From positions 62,001-126,000 of the forward strand of contig NZ_JAFLWI010000001.1 in NCBI RefSeq assembly GCF_017315945.1: a stretch of 64,000 nt of DNA, written 5' to 3'. Each line of letters opens with the position of its first letter. The stretch's first letter is position 1. Origin of the DNA: Candidatus Enterococcus courvalinii (GTDB lineage Bacteria; Bacillota; Bacilli; Lactobacillales; Enterococcaceae). The translations under genes and the position numbers were made by a program. The notes below the pieces were generated by a model. That model made no database searches. It was not told the DNA's origin and saw nothing but the letters and a program-made list of their open reading frames with translations. Positions 21,024-29,953 of the stretch are shown piece after piece.

Positions 21024-22203
21024 TCACCTCACTTGTTTCTGCTAACGCTTCAATCACACTTCCACGAATGACGACTCCTCGTAGCTTGCCATTATCAACA
21101 ACTGCTAGTGGCGTTGGTGAATCATAAATAATATTAAAGATGTCATTAACCAACATATCCTTATCAATGGTCGTTACATTCTCATCCAAGAAATCAGTCA
21201 ATGGCCGTTTTTGACGACGAGCTTCCAAGGCATTTTCAGCTGTAATGATTCCTTTTAAATGACGCTTTTTATCAACAGCCATCAGCATGCTTACTTCTTC
21301 ACTGCGCATGCGTGTCAATGCGACATTTGGTCCATCCACTTCAATATTTGTTGTTAAAGCTGGTACCATGATATTTTGTGCAGTCAAGACTTTTGAACGA
21401 TCGACTTCTTCCACGAATTCACGGACATATTCGTTCGCAGGATTTGTTAAAATTTCTTCTCCTGTTCCAATCTGCATAATTTCTCCGTCTTTCATTAGTG
21501 CAATTCGATCACCAATGCGTAACGCTTCATTTAGATCATGAGTGATAAAAATAATTGTTTTTTGAACAGAAGCTTGTAATTCAAGCAGCTCATCTTGCAT
21601 CTCACGACGGATCAATGGATCCAATGCAGAGAAAGCTTCATCCATCAACAAAATTTCTGGATCATTTGCTAGCGCTCGTGCTAGACCTACACGTTGTTGC
21701 ATCCCACCAGATAATTGATTAGGATATTGATCTTTAAATGAAAGCAAGCCAGAATTTTCTAACGCTTGCTCCGCTTTTTTCTGGCGTTCTTCTTTGGGTA
21801 CACCACGAACTTCTAATCCATACTCCGTGTTTTCTAAAATCGTTCGTTGTGGAAACAATCCAAAGTTTTGAAAAACCATGTTGATTTTATGACGACGAAC
21901 TTCGCGTAATTCTTCTTTATTTAATTGGGATACATCTTCCCCATCAATATAAATATTTCCAGCAGTTGGCTCAATCAGACGATTCAATAATCGAATCAAT
22001 GTAGATTTTCCGCTTCCTGAAAGTCCCATGATGACGAAAATTTCGCCTTCTTTCACATCAAAATTCACATCGTATACGCCAACTGTTGCACCAGTTTTCT
22101 TTAAAATTTCTGTTTTTGGTTGATGCTGTTGCATCATTTCTAATGCGGTTTGTGTCTTTTTACCAAAAATCTTTGTTAATTTTTTTACTTCAACTTTTGC
22201 CAA
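21010..22203 (-). CDS. opuAA: Glycine betaine ABC transporter ATPase with CBS domains
   Basis: A 397-residue ATPase: Walker [10 protein letters not shown], signature [10 protein letters not shown], Walker [13 protein letters not shown], then two CBS domains (about 275-395), which in OpuA sense ionic strength or c-di-AMP. I chose the TTG at 22201-22203, seven bases after AAAGGAG; the upstream ATG of the open frame would include the promoter and its dyad. Forms an operon with the fused permease/binding gene. Expression is probably set by the BusR-type regulator encoded upstream. Confidence 0.93.
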   Translation of the reverse strand: MAKVEVKKLTKIFGKKTQTALEMMQQHQPKTEILKKTGATVGVYDVNFDVKEGEIFVIMGLSGSGKSTLIRLLNRLIEPTAGNIYIDGEDVSQLNKEELREVRRHKINMVFQNFGLFPQRTILENTEYGLEVRGVPKEERQKKAEQALENSGLLSFKDQYPNQLSGGMQQRVGLARALANDPEILLMDEAFSALDPLIRREMQDELLELQASVQKTIIFITHDLNEALRIGDRIALMKDGEIMQIGTGEEILTNPANEYVREFVEEVDRSKVLTAQNIMVPALTTNIEVDGPNVALTRMRSEEVSMLMAVDKKRHLKGIITAENALEARRQKRPLTDFLDENVTTIDKDMLVNDIFNIIYDSPTPLAVVDNGKLRGVVIRGSVIEALAETSEVSEHE

Positions 22204-22248
22204 ACCAATTCTCCTTTTTTTCGCAAGTTTCAAATTTTTTTCATGAAA

Positions 22249-22291
22249 AAAGTGACCACACAATATTAACATCATGTAGTCACTTTGTCAA
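22249..22291 (-). promoter_or_regulatory. opuA promoter embedded in a dyad (likely BusR operator)
   Basis: Minus strand: TTGACA (plus 22286-22291), 17-bp spacer, TAATAT (22263-22268). A dyad overlaps it exactly: AAAGTGACTACA (22275-22286) and TGTGGTCACTTT (22249-22260), 14 bp apart. The position, covering spacer, -10 and start, fits a repressor site; the neighbouring BusR-type gene is the obvious partner. Confidence 0.8.
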
Positions 22292-22328
22292 AAAAAGAAA
22301 AAAGAGCGCACAATCGCTTGTCCGCTCT
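22291..22328 (-). terminator. Terminator of the BusR-type gene
   Basis: Minus strand AGAGCG, 14-base loop, CGCTCT followed by T runs, just upstream of the opuA promoter. Confidence 0.75.
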
Positions 22329-22343
22329 GCATTTTGCTTATTT

Positions 22344-22976
22344 TTATTCTTCTGGATAGAAAAAATTCATCATTCGCTGTAACGTATATTCGTTTCCAAT
22401 AAAGTGAACTGTATCACCTTCACTAAATTTTGCATATGGGCCTGGGGAAACGAGTAGTTCTTCTTCATGCGAGATCGCAATAACTGTCGCACCAGTGACT
22501 TGCCAAATATTTAATTCACTGATGGATTGATCCAAGTGTTCCGCATTTTTGCTTAATTGCAATTCAAACGGTAATAGTGGATTCATTTTATGGATACGTT
22601 TTGTTTGGTTAACTAATTGATCCAGAAGTTGCGAAAAGTGATCCAACTCTTCTTTTTGTTTTTCGACACTAGCCATAATATCTGCTTTGGTTTCCTGAAT
22701 AGATTGTACATCTTGATATTGTAATAAAAATTCTTTTGCTTTTTCTTTGGAAGCAACAAATGCACCACTACCATGACGAACTTCCATGATCCCCAAGTCA
22801 ACTAAAACATTGATGGCTTTACGTGCCGTTTCTGGTGAGGCATTATAAGTGCTTGCTAAGGTGGAGCGGGCATGGATTTTTTCGCCAACTTTGTAACGAT
22901 TTTCCACTATTCGCTCCGCTAAGTCCACCGCAATTTGTTGGTAACGTGGACGAACAACTTTTTTCTTTTCCGCCAT
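22344..22976 (-). CDS. busR: BusR-type GntR regulator with RCK_C domain
   Basis: A 210-residue repressor with three parts: GntR winged helix (about 8-75; TRYQQIAVDLAERIV-like start, STLASTYNASPETARKA), a helical, probably coiled-coil linker (about 85-130), and a C-terminal RCK_C/TrkA_C domain (about 138-208; VTGATVIAISHEEELLVSPGP). This arrangement is that of BusR, which binds c-di-AMP and represses the glycine betaine importer. It lies immediately upstream of opuA on the same strand. Inference: it represses opuA through the dyad in that promoter. Confidence 0.88.
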   Translation of the reverse strand: MAEKKKVVRPRYQQIAVDLAERIVENRYKVGEKIHARSTLASTYNASPETARKAINVLVDLGIMEVRHGSGAFVASKEKAKEFLLQYQDVQSIQETKADIMASVEKQKEELDHFSQLLDQLVNQTKRIHKMNPLLPFELQLSKNAEHLDQSISELNIWQVTGATVIAISHEEELLVSPGPYAKFSEGDTVHFIGNEYTLQRMMNFFYPEE

Positions 22977-23044
22977 AGCTTCTTTCCTCTTCCCTTTCGA
23001 ATCTTGTCAAACTCATCTTACTATGCTCGGTTAAAATAAGCAAA

Positions 23045-23086
23045 AGAAGCTGAAGTAAAACGAATGTCTTACCTCAGCTTTTTTTC
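23045..23086. terminator. Terminator downstream of feoB
   Basis: AAGCTGA-GTAA paired with TTAC-TCAGCTT, with seven T on the plus strand and a T-rich tract on the minus strand. Confidence 0.75.
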
Positions 23087-23104
23087 AGTTCTTACTTAAT
23101 TTTA

Positions 23105-23242
23105 TTATTTTTCAGTGCTTGATGCTTTTTTCACTGGACAAGTAGTATGACAATCATCACAATTCTTACCTTTTGTCACGCGAGAATAAACAATATAGCC
23201 TGCACTACCAAAAATCAATATACTTAATAAAAATGTTGCCAT
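23105..23242 (-). CDS. FeoB-associated Cys-rich membrane protein
   Basis: A 45-residue protein: one N-terminal membrane helix (residues 3-20) and a short tail with cysteines in NCDDCHTTCP (C28, C31, C35). Small proteins of this type regularly follow feoB in Firmicutes and are proposed to help iron(II) transport. The ATG lies one base after the feoB stop and has an AGAAAGATAAG sequence upstream. Role inferred from position. Confidence 0.85.
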   Translation of the reverse strand: MATFLLSILIFGSAGYIVYSRVTKGKNCDDCHTTCPVKKASSTEK

Positions 23243-23243
23243 C

Positions 23244-25385
23244 TTATCTTTCTCCTTCTAATGAAAGTGACACAACAGATTCTTTTTGTGCCATCGGTTT
23301 TTTTATGATGCCATACACGAGAGCAATCAATACGAAGCCAGCTAAATAAGTCATGATTGATAAAGTTCCACCTTCAAAGACCACATGCCCAATTTGATAG
23401 ATGATAAAACTTACTAAGTAAGCTAAGCCACACTGATAACCAATCGCAATCCAGGTCCACTTTTTCGAACCCATTTCGCGATGAATTGCGCCAATTGCAG
23501 CAAAACATGGTGCACACAACAAATTAAATGCAAGAAAAGAATAAGCTGCGACTGGCGTATACGTACCACGAAGAACTTGCCAGATTTCTTGCCCGTTTTC
23601 GGAAACTTCTCTATTTCCGAAAAGAATACCAAATGTTCCAATCACATTTTCTTTTGCCACTAACCCAGTAATCGTTGCAACGGCCCCTTGCCAATTTCCC
23701 CAGCCGAGTGGATGGAAAACAGGTGCGATGATTCTTCCCAGTCCAGCTAAAATACTGTGCGTTTCCGCTACTGACTGACCACGGAAATTATAAGAAGATA
23801 AAAACCAAACAGCGATACTTGAAACAAAAATAATCGTTCCTGCTTTTTTCACAAATGATTTACAGCGATCATACGTTTGTCGCAAAATTGTTTGAAGTTG
23901 CGGAAAATGGTACATGGGTAATTCCATAATAAATGGGGCTGTTTCGCCAGCAAATAAGCGTGTCTTTTTCAAAGCAATCCCAGATAAAATAATAGCACTC
24001 ATTCCTAAAAAGTAGGCAGACGGTGCCACCCACGAAGAATGTGGAAAGAAAGCGCCGGCGATCAATGCAATGATTGGTAATTTCGCGGAACAAGGCATGA
24101 AAGTCGTAATCATAATTGTTAAACGACGATCTTGTTCATTCTCAATCGTCCGACTCGCCATCACGCCCGGTACACCACAGCCCGTTGCAATCAACATCGG
24201 GATGAACGATTTTCCTGACAAACCAAACTTGCGGAACAAACGATCCATCACAAAAGCAATGCGTGCCATGTACCCGCAGTCCTCAAGAAAACTTAAACAG
24301 AGAAACAGAACCATCAGTTGTGGTAAAAAGCCTAACACTGCACCAACACCAGCAATGATACCGTTCAAGATGAGTTGTTGCATCCAGTCTGCGACTTGAG
24401 CAGCCTGCAACCAGCTTCCAACTGTTTCCGGTACCCATGAGCCAAAGAATGTATCATTGATCCAGTCCGTGCCCATCGTTCCAATTGTTTGAATGGCTAA
24501 ATAATAGATAAACCACATCACTAGCGCAAAGATTGGTAACGCCAACCAGCGATTCGTTACGATTCGATCAATTTTGTCGCTTAACGAATATTGGAAGGAA
24601 TCAACCGTTACCACACTCAAAGCTATTAGTTGTGTAATAAATTCATATCTTTCATTGACAAGGATCGTTTCACTTTCTTCTGCAAAAATTTTTTCTGTTA
24701 ACTGAATCAGCTCTTCAATTTCTTTTGTTTGTTGCGTTGTTAACCCTAATTCAGAACTAGCTAATGCTTCTCGTTCAAAGTACTTTAAAGCATACCAACG
24801 TTGATTTTTCATTGTGAAATCAAAATGCAAGACATCTTCAATTTCGTTTAATGCTGCTTCTAATCGTGGATCGTACTCGCATGGTTCTGGTATGGTAAAG
24901 GTTTCTTGATTGGTTAACAACTTGGAAACACGTTCAAGCCCTTGGTTTTTGACAACACTCATCGGAATAACTGGCACACCTAAACCATAAGACAATTTAT
25001 CCAGATTAATTGTTTTCCCTTCCTTCTTGACCACATCCATCATGTTTAAACAAACCACCACTGGCATGCCTAAATCAAGTAACTGCGTAGTTAGATAGAG
25101 ATTTCTTTCCAGATTAGTCGCATCTACGATATTCAACACAACATCTGGTCGTTCATGAATCAAATACTCTCTGGCAACCATTTCTTCAGGTGTGTATGGC
25201 GAAAGAGAATAAATGCCGGGTAAATCTTGAATATGGATGGCTGGATGTTTTTTTAGGTTACCTGATTTTTTTTCGACCGTAACCCCTGGCCAATTCCCAA
25301 CATATTGATTGGCTCCCGTCAGCGCATTGAATAGACTTGTCTTCCCACTGTTAGGATTACCAACTAACGCAACTTCAATACTCAT
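23244..25385 (-). CDS. feoB: Ferrous iron transporter FeoB
   Basis: A 713-residue protein with an N-terminal G domain (G1 GNPNSGKTSLF near residue 8, G3 DLPG, G4 NMMD) and a polytopic membrane part with two Gate regions (LIATGCGVPGVMA near 410; NLLCAPCFAAIG near 630). It imports iron(II). The start codon overlaps the feoA stop (ATGA), showing coupling. Regulated by a Fur-like box upstream of feoA. Confidence 0.97.
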   Translation of the reverse strand: MSIEVALVGNPNSGKTSLFNALTGANQYVGNWPGVTVEKKSGNLKKHPAIHIQDLPGIYSLSPYTPEEMVAREYLIHERPDVVLNIVDATNLERNLYLTTQLLDLGMPVVVCLNMMDVVKKEGKTINLDKLSYGLGVPVIPMSVVKNQGLERVSKLLTNQETFTIPEPCEYDPRLEAALNEIEDVLHFDFTMKNQRWYALKYFEREALASSELGLTTQQTKEIEELIQLTEKIFAEESETILVNERYEFITQLIALSVVTVDSFQYSLSDKIDRIVTNRWLALPIFALVMWFIYYLAIQTIGTMGTDWINDTFFGSWVPETVGSWLQAAQVADWMQQLILNGIIAGVGAVLGFLPQLMVLFLCLSFLEDCGYMARIAFVMDRLFRKFGLSGKSFIPMLIATGCGVPGVMASRTIENEQDRRLTIMITTFMPCSAKLPIIALIAGAFFPHSSWVAPSAYFLGMSAIILSGIALKKTRLFAGETAPFIMELPMYHFPQLQTILRQTYDRCKSFVKKAGTIIFVSSIAVWFLSSYNFRGQSVAETHSILAGLGRIIAPVFHPLGWGNWQGAVATITGLVAKENVIGTFGILFGNREVSENGQEIWQVLRGTYTPVAAYSFLAFNLLCAPCFAAIGAIHREMGSKKWTWIAIGYQCGLAYLVSFIIYQIGHVVFEGGTLSIMTYLAGFVLIALVYGIIKKPMAQKESVVSLSLEGER

Positions 25386-25855
25386 TCACTTCGCTCCTTT
25401 TGAACAAGAATCAATTCCGCTTCTTTTTTTCGCAATGTTAATTCATAGCCGCGTAAAGTAATCTCAATTGGATCGCCCAATGGTGCTAACTTTCGAATCG
25501 CTACTCGAACATTTTTCGTCACACCCATATCCATTAAACGTCGTTTCACCGCACCTTGCCCATGGATAGCTACCACTGTCGCACTTTCACCAACAGTTAG
25601 TTGATCGAGCGATGTCCAAGTTTCAGCTAATGTTTCTGGCTTCTTCACAATGATTTGTGCTAATACTTCTCGATTGACTGCAATTCGATTGTTCTTTAAT
25701 AGTAGAATTGCATTTTCCCCTGACAAATTCACAACAACAATTTTGGTTCCTGGAATGATTCCTAAATTTTGTAAATGATTTTTGACAGACTCTTTTGTCT
25801 GGATTTTGACAATTTGGTAAACTAAATTCTGTTTTGCTTGTGCTAAAGTTTCCAT
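25382..25855 (-). CDS. feoA: FeoA with two tandem FeoA domains
   Basis: A 157-residue cytoplasmic protein made of two SH3-like FeoA domains (about 1-75 and 83-155). The first has LGIIPGTKIVVV, the second the canonical RRLMDMGVTKNVRVAIRKLAPLGDP-type region. Single-domain FeoA proteins are about 75 residues, so this is a duplicated form. It is needed for FeoB function. First gene of the feo operon. Confidence 0.93.
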   Translation of the reverse strand: METLAQAKQNLVYQIVKIQTKESVKNHLQNLGIIPGTKIVVVNLSGENAILLLKNNRIAVNREVLAQIIVKKPETLAETWTSLDQLTVGESATVVAIHGQGAVKRRLMDMGVTKNVRVAIRKLAPLGDPIEITLRGYELTLRKKEAELILVQKERSE

Positions 25856-25943
25856 CCTAAATCCTTTCTTGTGAAAAAAATCATGTGGGGAAATGATTTC
25901 ATTCTTTTTGTTTCTATTTATTTTTATCTAATATACTAACGAT

Positions 25944-25958
25944 TGATAATCATTCTCA
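25944..25958. promoter_or_regulatory. Fur-like box before feoA
   Basis: TGATAATCATTCTCA matches the 7-1-7 Fur consensus TGATAATNATTATCA with one mismatch. It lies about 90 bp upstream of feoA, as expected for iron repression. Confidence 0.8.
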
Positions 25959-26135
25959 ACAAGAATAACTCCATCAATTGAGAAAGTCAATTATCATTGT
26001 GAAAGATTACACTTTTGTTATAAATTATTTTAATTTGATGAGAAAAAAATCTTTTTAAGCGGTTATCCACAGCTTTTTTTTGCTTGATTATGAGTTTTCC
26101 CTTACTGATGCTTGCTTTCAACTGTTTTTCAAAAA
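25959..26135. other. feoA-nrdH intergenic region, feo-proximal part
   Basis: AT-rich sequence between the divergent feo and nrd operons. It contains a perfect DnaA box (26063-26071); otherwise nothing definite. Regulatory sites of nrdH follow from 26136. Confidence 0.5.
26063..26071 (+). promoter_or_regulatory. DnaA box
   Basis: TTATCCACA, an exact DnaA consensus nonamer, 200 bp before nrdH. Two degenerate relatives with a CCACA core follow at 26149-26157 and 26159-26167. DnaA is known to act on nrd promoters in other bacteria. Confidence 0.55.
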
Positions 26136-26151
26136 ACACAAAACTTAGTAT
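26136..26151. promoter_or_regulatory. NrdR box, distal (degenerate)
   Basis: ACACAAAACTTAGTAT agrees with the NrdR consensus ACACWATATATWGTGT at most outer positions. It starts exactly 31 bp before the perfect proximal box, the three-helical-turn spacing typical of NrdR sites. Confidence 0.75.
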
Positions 26152-26166
26152 TCCACAGTTTCCACA

Positions 26167-26182
26167 ACACAATATATAGTGT
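26167..26182. promoter_or_regulatory. NrdR box, proximal (perfect)
   Basis: ACACAATATATAGTGT matches the NrdR consensus at every position. It lies just upstream of the -35 box. NrdR is the ATP/dATP-sensing repressor of ribonucleotide reductase genes. Confidence 0.93.
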
Positions 26183-26189
26183 TTCTTGA

Positions 26190-26217
26190 TTGACTTTTTT
26201 ACTAAGAGTTTTATACT
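26190..26217 (+). promoter_or_regulatory. nrdHEF promoter
   Basis: TTGACT at 26190-26195 and TATACT at 26212-26217 with a 16-bp spacer, about 45 bp before nrdH. Confidence 0.75.
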
Positions 26218-26263
26218 ATTGATTATAGATAACGACGGAGTATGTTATGAGGAGGCAGAAATA

Positions 26264-26488
26264 ATGAACGTAAAAATTTTTTCTAAAAACAACTGTATGC
26301 AATGTAAAATGGTCAAGCGCTTTTTAGCTGATAATGAAATTGATTTTGAAGAAGTAAATATCGACGAAAAACCAGAAGCAATCAATTGGTTGAAAGAACA
26401 AGGATTCCAAAGCGTCCCTGTGACAACTTCTGAAATTGAAACAGTTATTGGCTTCCGTCCAGATCAATTACGCAAATTAGCTAGCTAA
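26264..26488 (+). CDS. nrdH: NrdH redoxin
   Basis: A 74-residue glutaredoxin-like protein with the redox motif CMQC (residues 11-14) and the NrdH tail segment GFRPDQL. It hands electrons to the class Ib ribonucleotide reductase. The ATG at 26264 is preceded by GAGGAGG; the ORF open further upstream runs through the promoter and is not used. First gene of nrdHEF. Confidence 0.95.
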   Translation: MNVKIFSKNNCMQCKMVKRFLADNEIDFEEVNIDEKPEAINWLKEQGFQSVPVTTSEIETVIGFRPDQLRKLAS

Positions 26489-26522
26489 TTTGTCTATCAA
26501 CTAAAAATAGGTAACACACTTG

Positions 26523-26562
26523 GATTTGACGGCTCGACCAAAAGCCCCGAATCCTTTTTTAA
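26523..26562 (+). terminator. Attenuator-like hairpin between nrdH and nrdE
   Basis: GGATT...GGCT paired with AGCC...AATCC, followed by six T, inside the 123-bp nrdH-nrdE gap. It could lower nrdEF relative to nrdH or protect the nrdH message. Confidence 0.5.
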
Positions 26563-26611
26563 AGCACGATTCTCCAAAACTAAACAAAAAGAAAAGAAGG
26601 TTGGCGTACTT

Positions 26612-28771
26612 ATGAGTCTTAAAAATTTAAAAGATGTCAGTTACTTTAAGTTAAACAACGAGATTAACCGACCAGTTAACGGTCAAATTCCTTTGAACAA
26701 AGATAAAGAAGCTCTTGCAGCTTTTTTTGAGGAAAATGTGCAACCAAATACAATGACATTTCCAACAATCAAAGAAAAAATCGATTATCTGATTGAAAAT
26801 CAATATATCGAAGCAGAATTTATCCAATTATATTCTGATAAATTTATTGAAAAGTTGTATCAATTTTTGGCAGACCAACACTTTACCTTTAAGTCATTTA
26901 TGGCAGCTTATAAATTTTATTCTCAATATGCGTTAAAAACGAATGATGGCTCTGCCTACCTTGAATCTTATGAAGATCGTGTAGCTTTCAATGCCTTGTA
27001 CTTTGCAAACGGTGACGAAGCGCTTGCGTTAGCTTTAGCCGATGAAATGATCCATCAACGTTACCAACCTGCGACTCCTTCATTCTTGAATGCTGGGCGT
27101 AAACGCCGTGGCGAATTAGTTTCTTGTTTCTTAACACAAGTGACTGATGATATGAATTCGATTGGGCGATCAATCAACTCTGCCCTACAATTATCTCGTA
27201 TTGGTGGCGGTGTGGGGATTACTCTTTCCAACTTACGTGAAGCAGGTGCTCCTATCAAAGGATATGAAGGCGCAGCTAGTGGTGTCGTTCCTGTCATGAA
27301 ATTATTCGAAGACAGCTTTAGTTATTCAAATCAATTAGGTCAACGTCAAGGCGCTGGCGTGGTTTATTTGAACGTTTTTCACCCAGATATCGTTGCCTTT
27401 TTATCTGCAAAAAAAGAAAATGCTGATGAAAAAATACGTGTCAAAACACTTTCTCTTGGTGTCGTTGTTCCTGATAAGTTCTATGAATTGACTCGTAAAA
27501 ACGAAGAAATGTATTTATTTAGTCCTTATAGTGTAGAAAAAGAATACGGCGTTCCATTTTCTTACGTAGATATCACGGAAGAATATGATAATTTAGTAGC
27601 AAACCCTAATATTCGTAAACAAAAAATCAAAGCACGTGATTTAGAAAATGAAATTTCAAAATTACAACAAGAATCTGGTTATCCTTATATCATCAATATT
27701 GATACAGCGAACCGTGAAAATCCAATCGACGGCAAAATCATCATGAGTAATCTATGTTCTGAAATCTTACAAGTTCAAACACCATCTGTCATCAATGGCA
27801 AGCAAGAGTATGAAGTGTTAGGAACAGATATTTCATGTAATTTAGGTTCAACGAATATCGTTAACTTGATGGATAGTCCCGACTTTGGAAAATCGATTCG
27901 AACAATGACTCGTGCCCTAACATACATTACAGATGCTTCTGATATTGATGTTGTGCCACCAATCCAAAATGGAAATAAACTAAATCACACAATTGGATTA
28001 GGTGCAATGGGCTTACACACTTACTTTGCAAAAGAACAAATGGAATATGGTTCTGAAGATTCGTTAGACTTTACCAATATCTATTTCATGTTGTTGAATT
28101 ACTGGACATTAGTCGAAAGTAATCAAATTGCTCGTGAACGTAAGGAAGTTTTCCATAACTTTGAAAAATCAGACTATGCGAATGGTACTTACTTTGACAA
28201 ATATATCACTGGCGAGTTCCAACCAAAATCTGAAAAAGTAAAAGCATTATTTAAAGGTATCTTCGTCCCAACTGCACAAGATTGGGAAGAGTTAAAACAA
28301 GCGATTATGAAAGATGGTCTATATCATCAAAATCGTCTGGCGGTAGCACCAAACGGTTCAATTTCTTACATTAATGATACAAGTGCAAGTATCCATCCGA
28401 TTACGCGAATGATTGAAGAACGTCAAGAAAAGAAAATCGGTAAAATTTACTATCCTGCACCTTATCTTTCAAATGAAACGATTCCTTACTATACTTCTGC
28501 TTACGACATGGATATGCGTAAAGTTATTGACATTTATGCGACGGCACAAAAGCACGTCGATCAAGGAATGAGCTTAACTTTATTTATGCGTTCAGAAATT
28601 CCAGAAGGCTTATATGAATGGAAAACAAGTAGCAAACAATCCACACGTGATTTAAATATTTTACGTCACTATGCCTTCCATAAAGGCGTGAAATCAATTT
28701 ATTATGTACGTACCTTTACCGATGATGCAGAAGAAATCGGTAGCAATCAATGTGAAAGTTGTGTCATTTAA
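26612..28771 (+). CDS. nrdE: Ribonucleotide reductase class Ib, large subunit
   Basis: A 719-residue catalytic subunit. Visible motifs: the active-site Cys segment VSCFLTQVTDDM, the radical-cysteine region NLCSEI, PNGSISYIND and the C-terminal redox pair in CESCVI. It reduces ribonucleoside diphosphates for DNA synthesis, using the NrdF radical and NrdH as reductant. Forms an operon with nrdH and nrdF; no nrdI lies within it. Confidence 0.97.
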   Translation: MSLKNLKDVSYFKLNNEINRPVNGQIPLNKDKEALAAFFEENVQPNTMTFPTIKEKIDYLIENQYIEAEFIQLYSDKFIEKLYQFLADQHFTFKSFMAAYKFYSQYALKTNDGSAYLESYEDRVAFNALYFANGDEALALALADEMIHQRYQPATPSFLNAGRKRRGELVSCFLTQVTDDMNSIGRSINSALQLSRIGGGVGITLSNLREAGAPIKGYEGAASGVVPVMKLFEDSFSYSNQLGQRQGAGVVYLNVFHPDIVAFLSAKKENADEKIRVKTLSLGVVVPDKFYELTRKNEEMYLFSPYSVEKEYGVPFSYVDITEEYDNLVANPNIRKQKIKARDLENEISKLQQESGYPYIINIDTANRENPIDGKIIMSNLCSEILQVQTPSVINGKQEYEVLGTDISCNLGSTNIVNLMDSPDFGKSIRTMTRALTYITDASDIDVVPPIQNGNKLNHTIGLGAMGLHTYFAKEQMEYGSEDSLDFTNIYFMLLNYWTLVESNQIARERKEVFHNFEKSDYANGTYFDKYITGEFQPKSEKVKALFKGIFVPTAQDWEELKQAIMKDGLYHQNRLAVAPNGSISYINDTSASIHPITRMIEERQEKKIGKIYYPAPYLSNETIPYYTSAYDMDMRKVIDIYATAQKHVDQGMSLTLFMRSEIPEGLYEWKTSSKQSTRDLNILRHYAFHKGVKSIYYVRTFTDDAEEIGSNQCESCVI

Positions 28772-28816
28772 CAAGAGCACGAATTTAGAAACGACAATCA
28801 ATAAAGGAGTAAACCC

Positions 28817-29782
28817 ATGTCAGAAACTTATTATGAAGCAATTAACTGGAATGAAATCGAAGATATTATTGACAAGTCTACCTGGGAAAAGCTAACGGAA
28901 CAGTTTTGGTTAGATACCCGTATCCCACTTTCAAACGACTTAGACGACTGGCGGACACTTTCTGAACTAGAAAAAGAAACCGTTGGTCATGTATTCGGTG
29001 GTTTGACGTTGCTTGATACAGTCCAATCAGAAAGCGGGATGGATCAGCTACGAAATGATGTCCGTACGCCACATGAAGAAGCTGTTTTAAATAATATTCA
29101 GTTTATGGAATCTGTTCACGCGAAAAGCTACTCTTCTATTTTCAGTACATTAAATACAAAAAAAGAAATTGAAGAAATTTTTGAGTGGACTAATACGAAC
29201 GTCTATTTACAACGCAAAGCGGAACGCATCAATGAGATTTATAAAAACGGTACACCTTTAGAGAAAAAAGTGGCGAGTGTTTTCTTAGAAACATTCCTCT
29301 TCTACTCTGGTTTTTATACACCTCTTTATTATTTAGGAAATAACAAATTAGCAAACGTTGCTGAAATCATCAAATTGATTATCCGCGATGAATCTGTTCA
29401 TGGAACATATATTGGTTATAAATTCCAACTTGGCTACAACGAGTTACCTGAAGCAGAACAAGAACAATTAAAAGACTGGATGTACAATTTGCTTTACGAA
29501 TTGTATGAAAATGAAGAACGTTATACAGAAGAATTATATGATGAAATGGGTTGGACAGAGGAAGTAAAAACTTTCTTACGCTACAATGCAAATAAAGCAT
29601 TGATGAATCTCGGAATGGACCCACTTTTCCCAGATACTGCAAATGATGTCAATCCAATCGTCATGAATGGGATCTCAACTGGTACAAGTAACCACGATTT
29701 CTTCTCTCAAGTCGGAAATGGTTATTTACTAGGTCATGTGGAAGCAATGAAAGATGATGATTACTTAATTGGATTAGAATAA
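28817..29782 (+). CDS. nrdF: Ribonucleotide reductase class Ib, small subunit
   Basis: A 321-residue dimetal subunit that carries the tyrosyl radical. Metal ligands are seen in MESVHAKSYS and IIRDESVHGTYIGYK; the N terminus has EAINWNEIED. An AAAGGAGT Shine-Dalgarno precedes the ATG. Class Ib NrdF normally uses manganese with the flavodoxin NrdI, which is not encoded in this window. Confidence 0.97.
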   Translation: MSETYYEAINWNEIEDIIDKSTWEKLTEQFWLDTRIPLSNDLDDWRTLSELEKETVGHVFGGLTLLDTVQSESGMDQLRNDVRTPHEEAVLNNIQFMESVHAKSYSSIFSTLNTKKEIEEIFEWTNTNVYLQRKAERINEIYKNGTPLEKKVASVFLETFLFYSGFYTPLYYLGNNKLANVAEIIKLIIRDESVHGTYIGYKFQLGYNELPEAEQEQLKDWMYNLLYELYENEERYTEELYDEMGWTEEVKTFLRYNANKALMNLGMDPLFPDTANDVNPIVMNGISTGTSNHDFFSQVGNGYLLGHVEAMKDDDYLIGLE

Positions 29783-29811
29783 AAGATTCGACATTCTTTA
29801 ATCGAATCTTT
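29782..29811 (+). terminator. Hairpin after nrdF
   Basis: AAAGATTCGA / TCGAATCTTT stem directly after the stop codon; only a weak T tract follows a few bases later. Confidence 0.55.
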
Positions 29812-29953
29812 GGGTACTTTTCTTTCGATAAAAAGAAAGTAATACACCAACTATTCGCTCTGGAAAACAAAAAATCATCTGAAAATGATTTACCTCTTTT
29901 GAAGATCATTCGACTTATTTTGCAAGTTTCTTTTGAGCTATTGTTGATTCATA

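Noticed and set aside
22204-22275. N-terminal extension of opuAA from an upstream ATG
   Set aside because: This stretch is the opuA promoter and dyad; the TTG at 22203 has AAAGGAG at the right distance.
26063-26167. A replication origin, suggested by DnaA boxes
   Set aside because: Only one perfect box is present, and the flanking genes (feo, nrd) are not those of oriC; promoter control of nrd is the simpler reading.
25987-26172. A 61-codon minus-strand open frame in the feo-nrd region
   Set aside because: It covers NrdR and DnaA sites, is AT-rich and lacks a Shine-Dalgarno.
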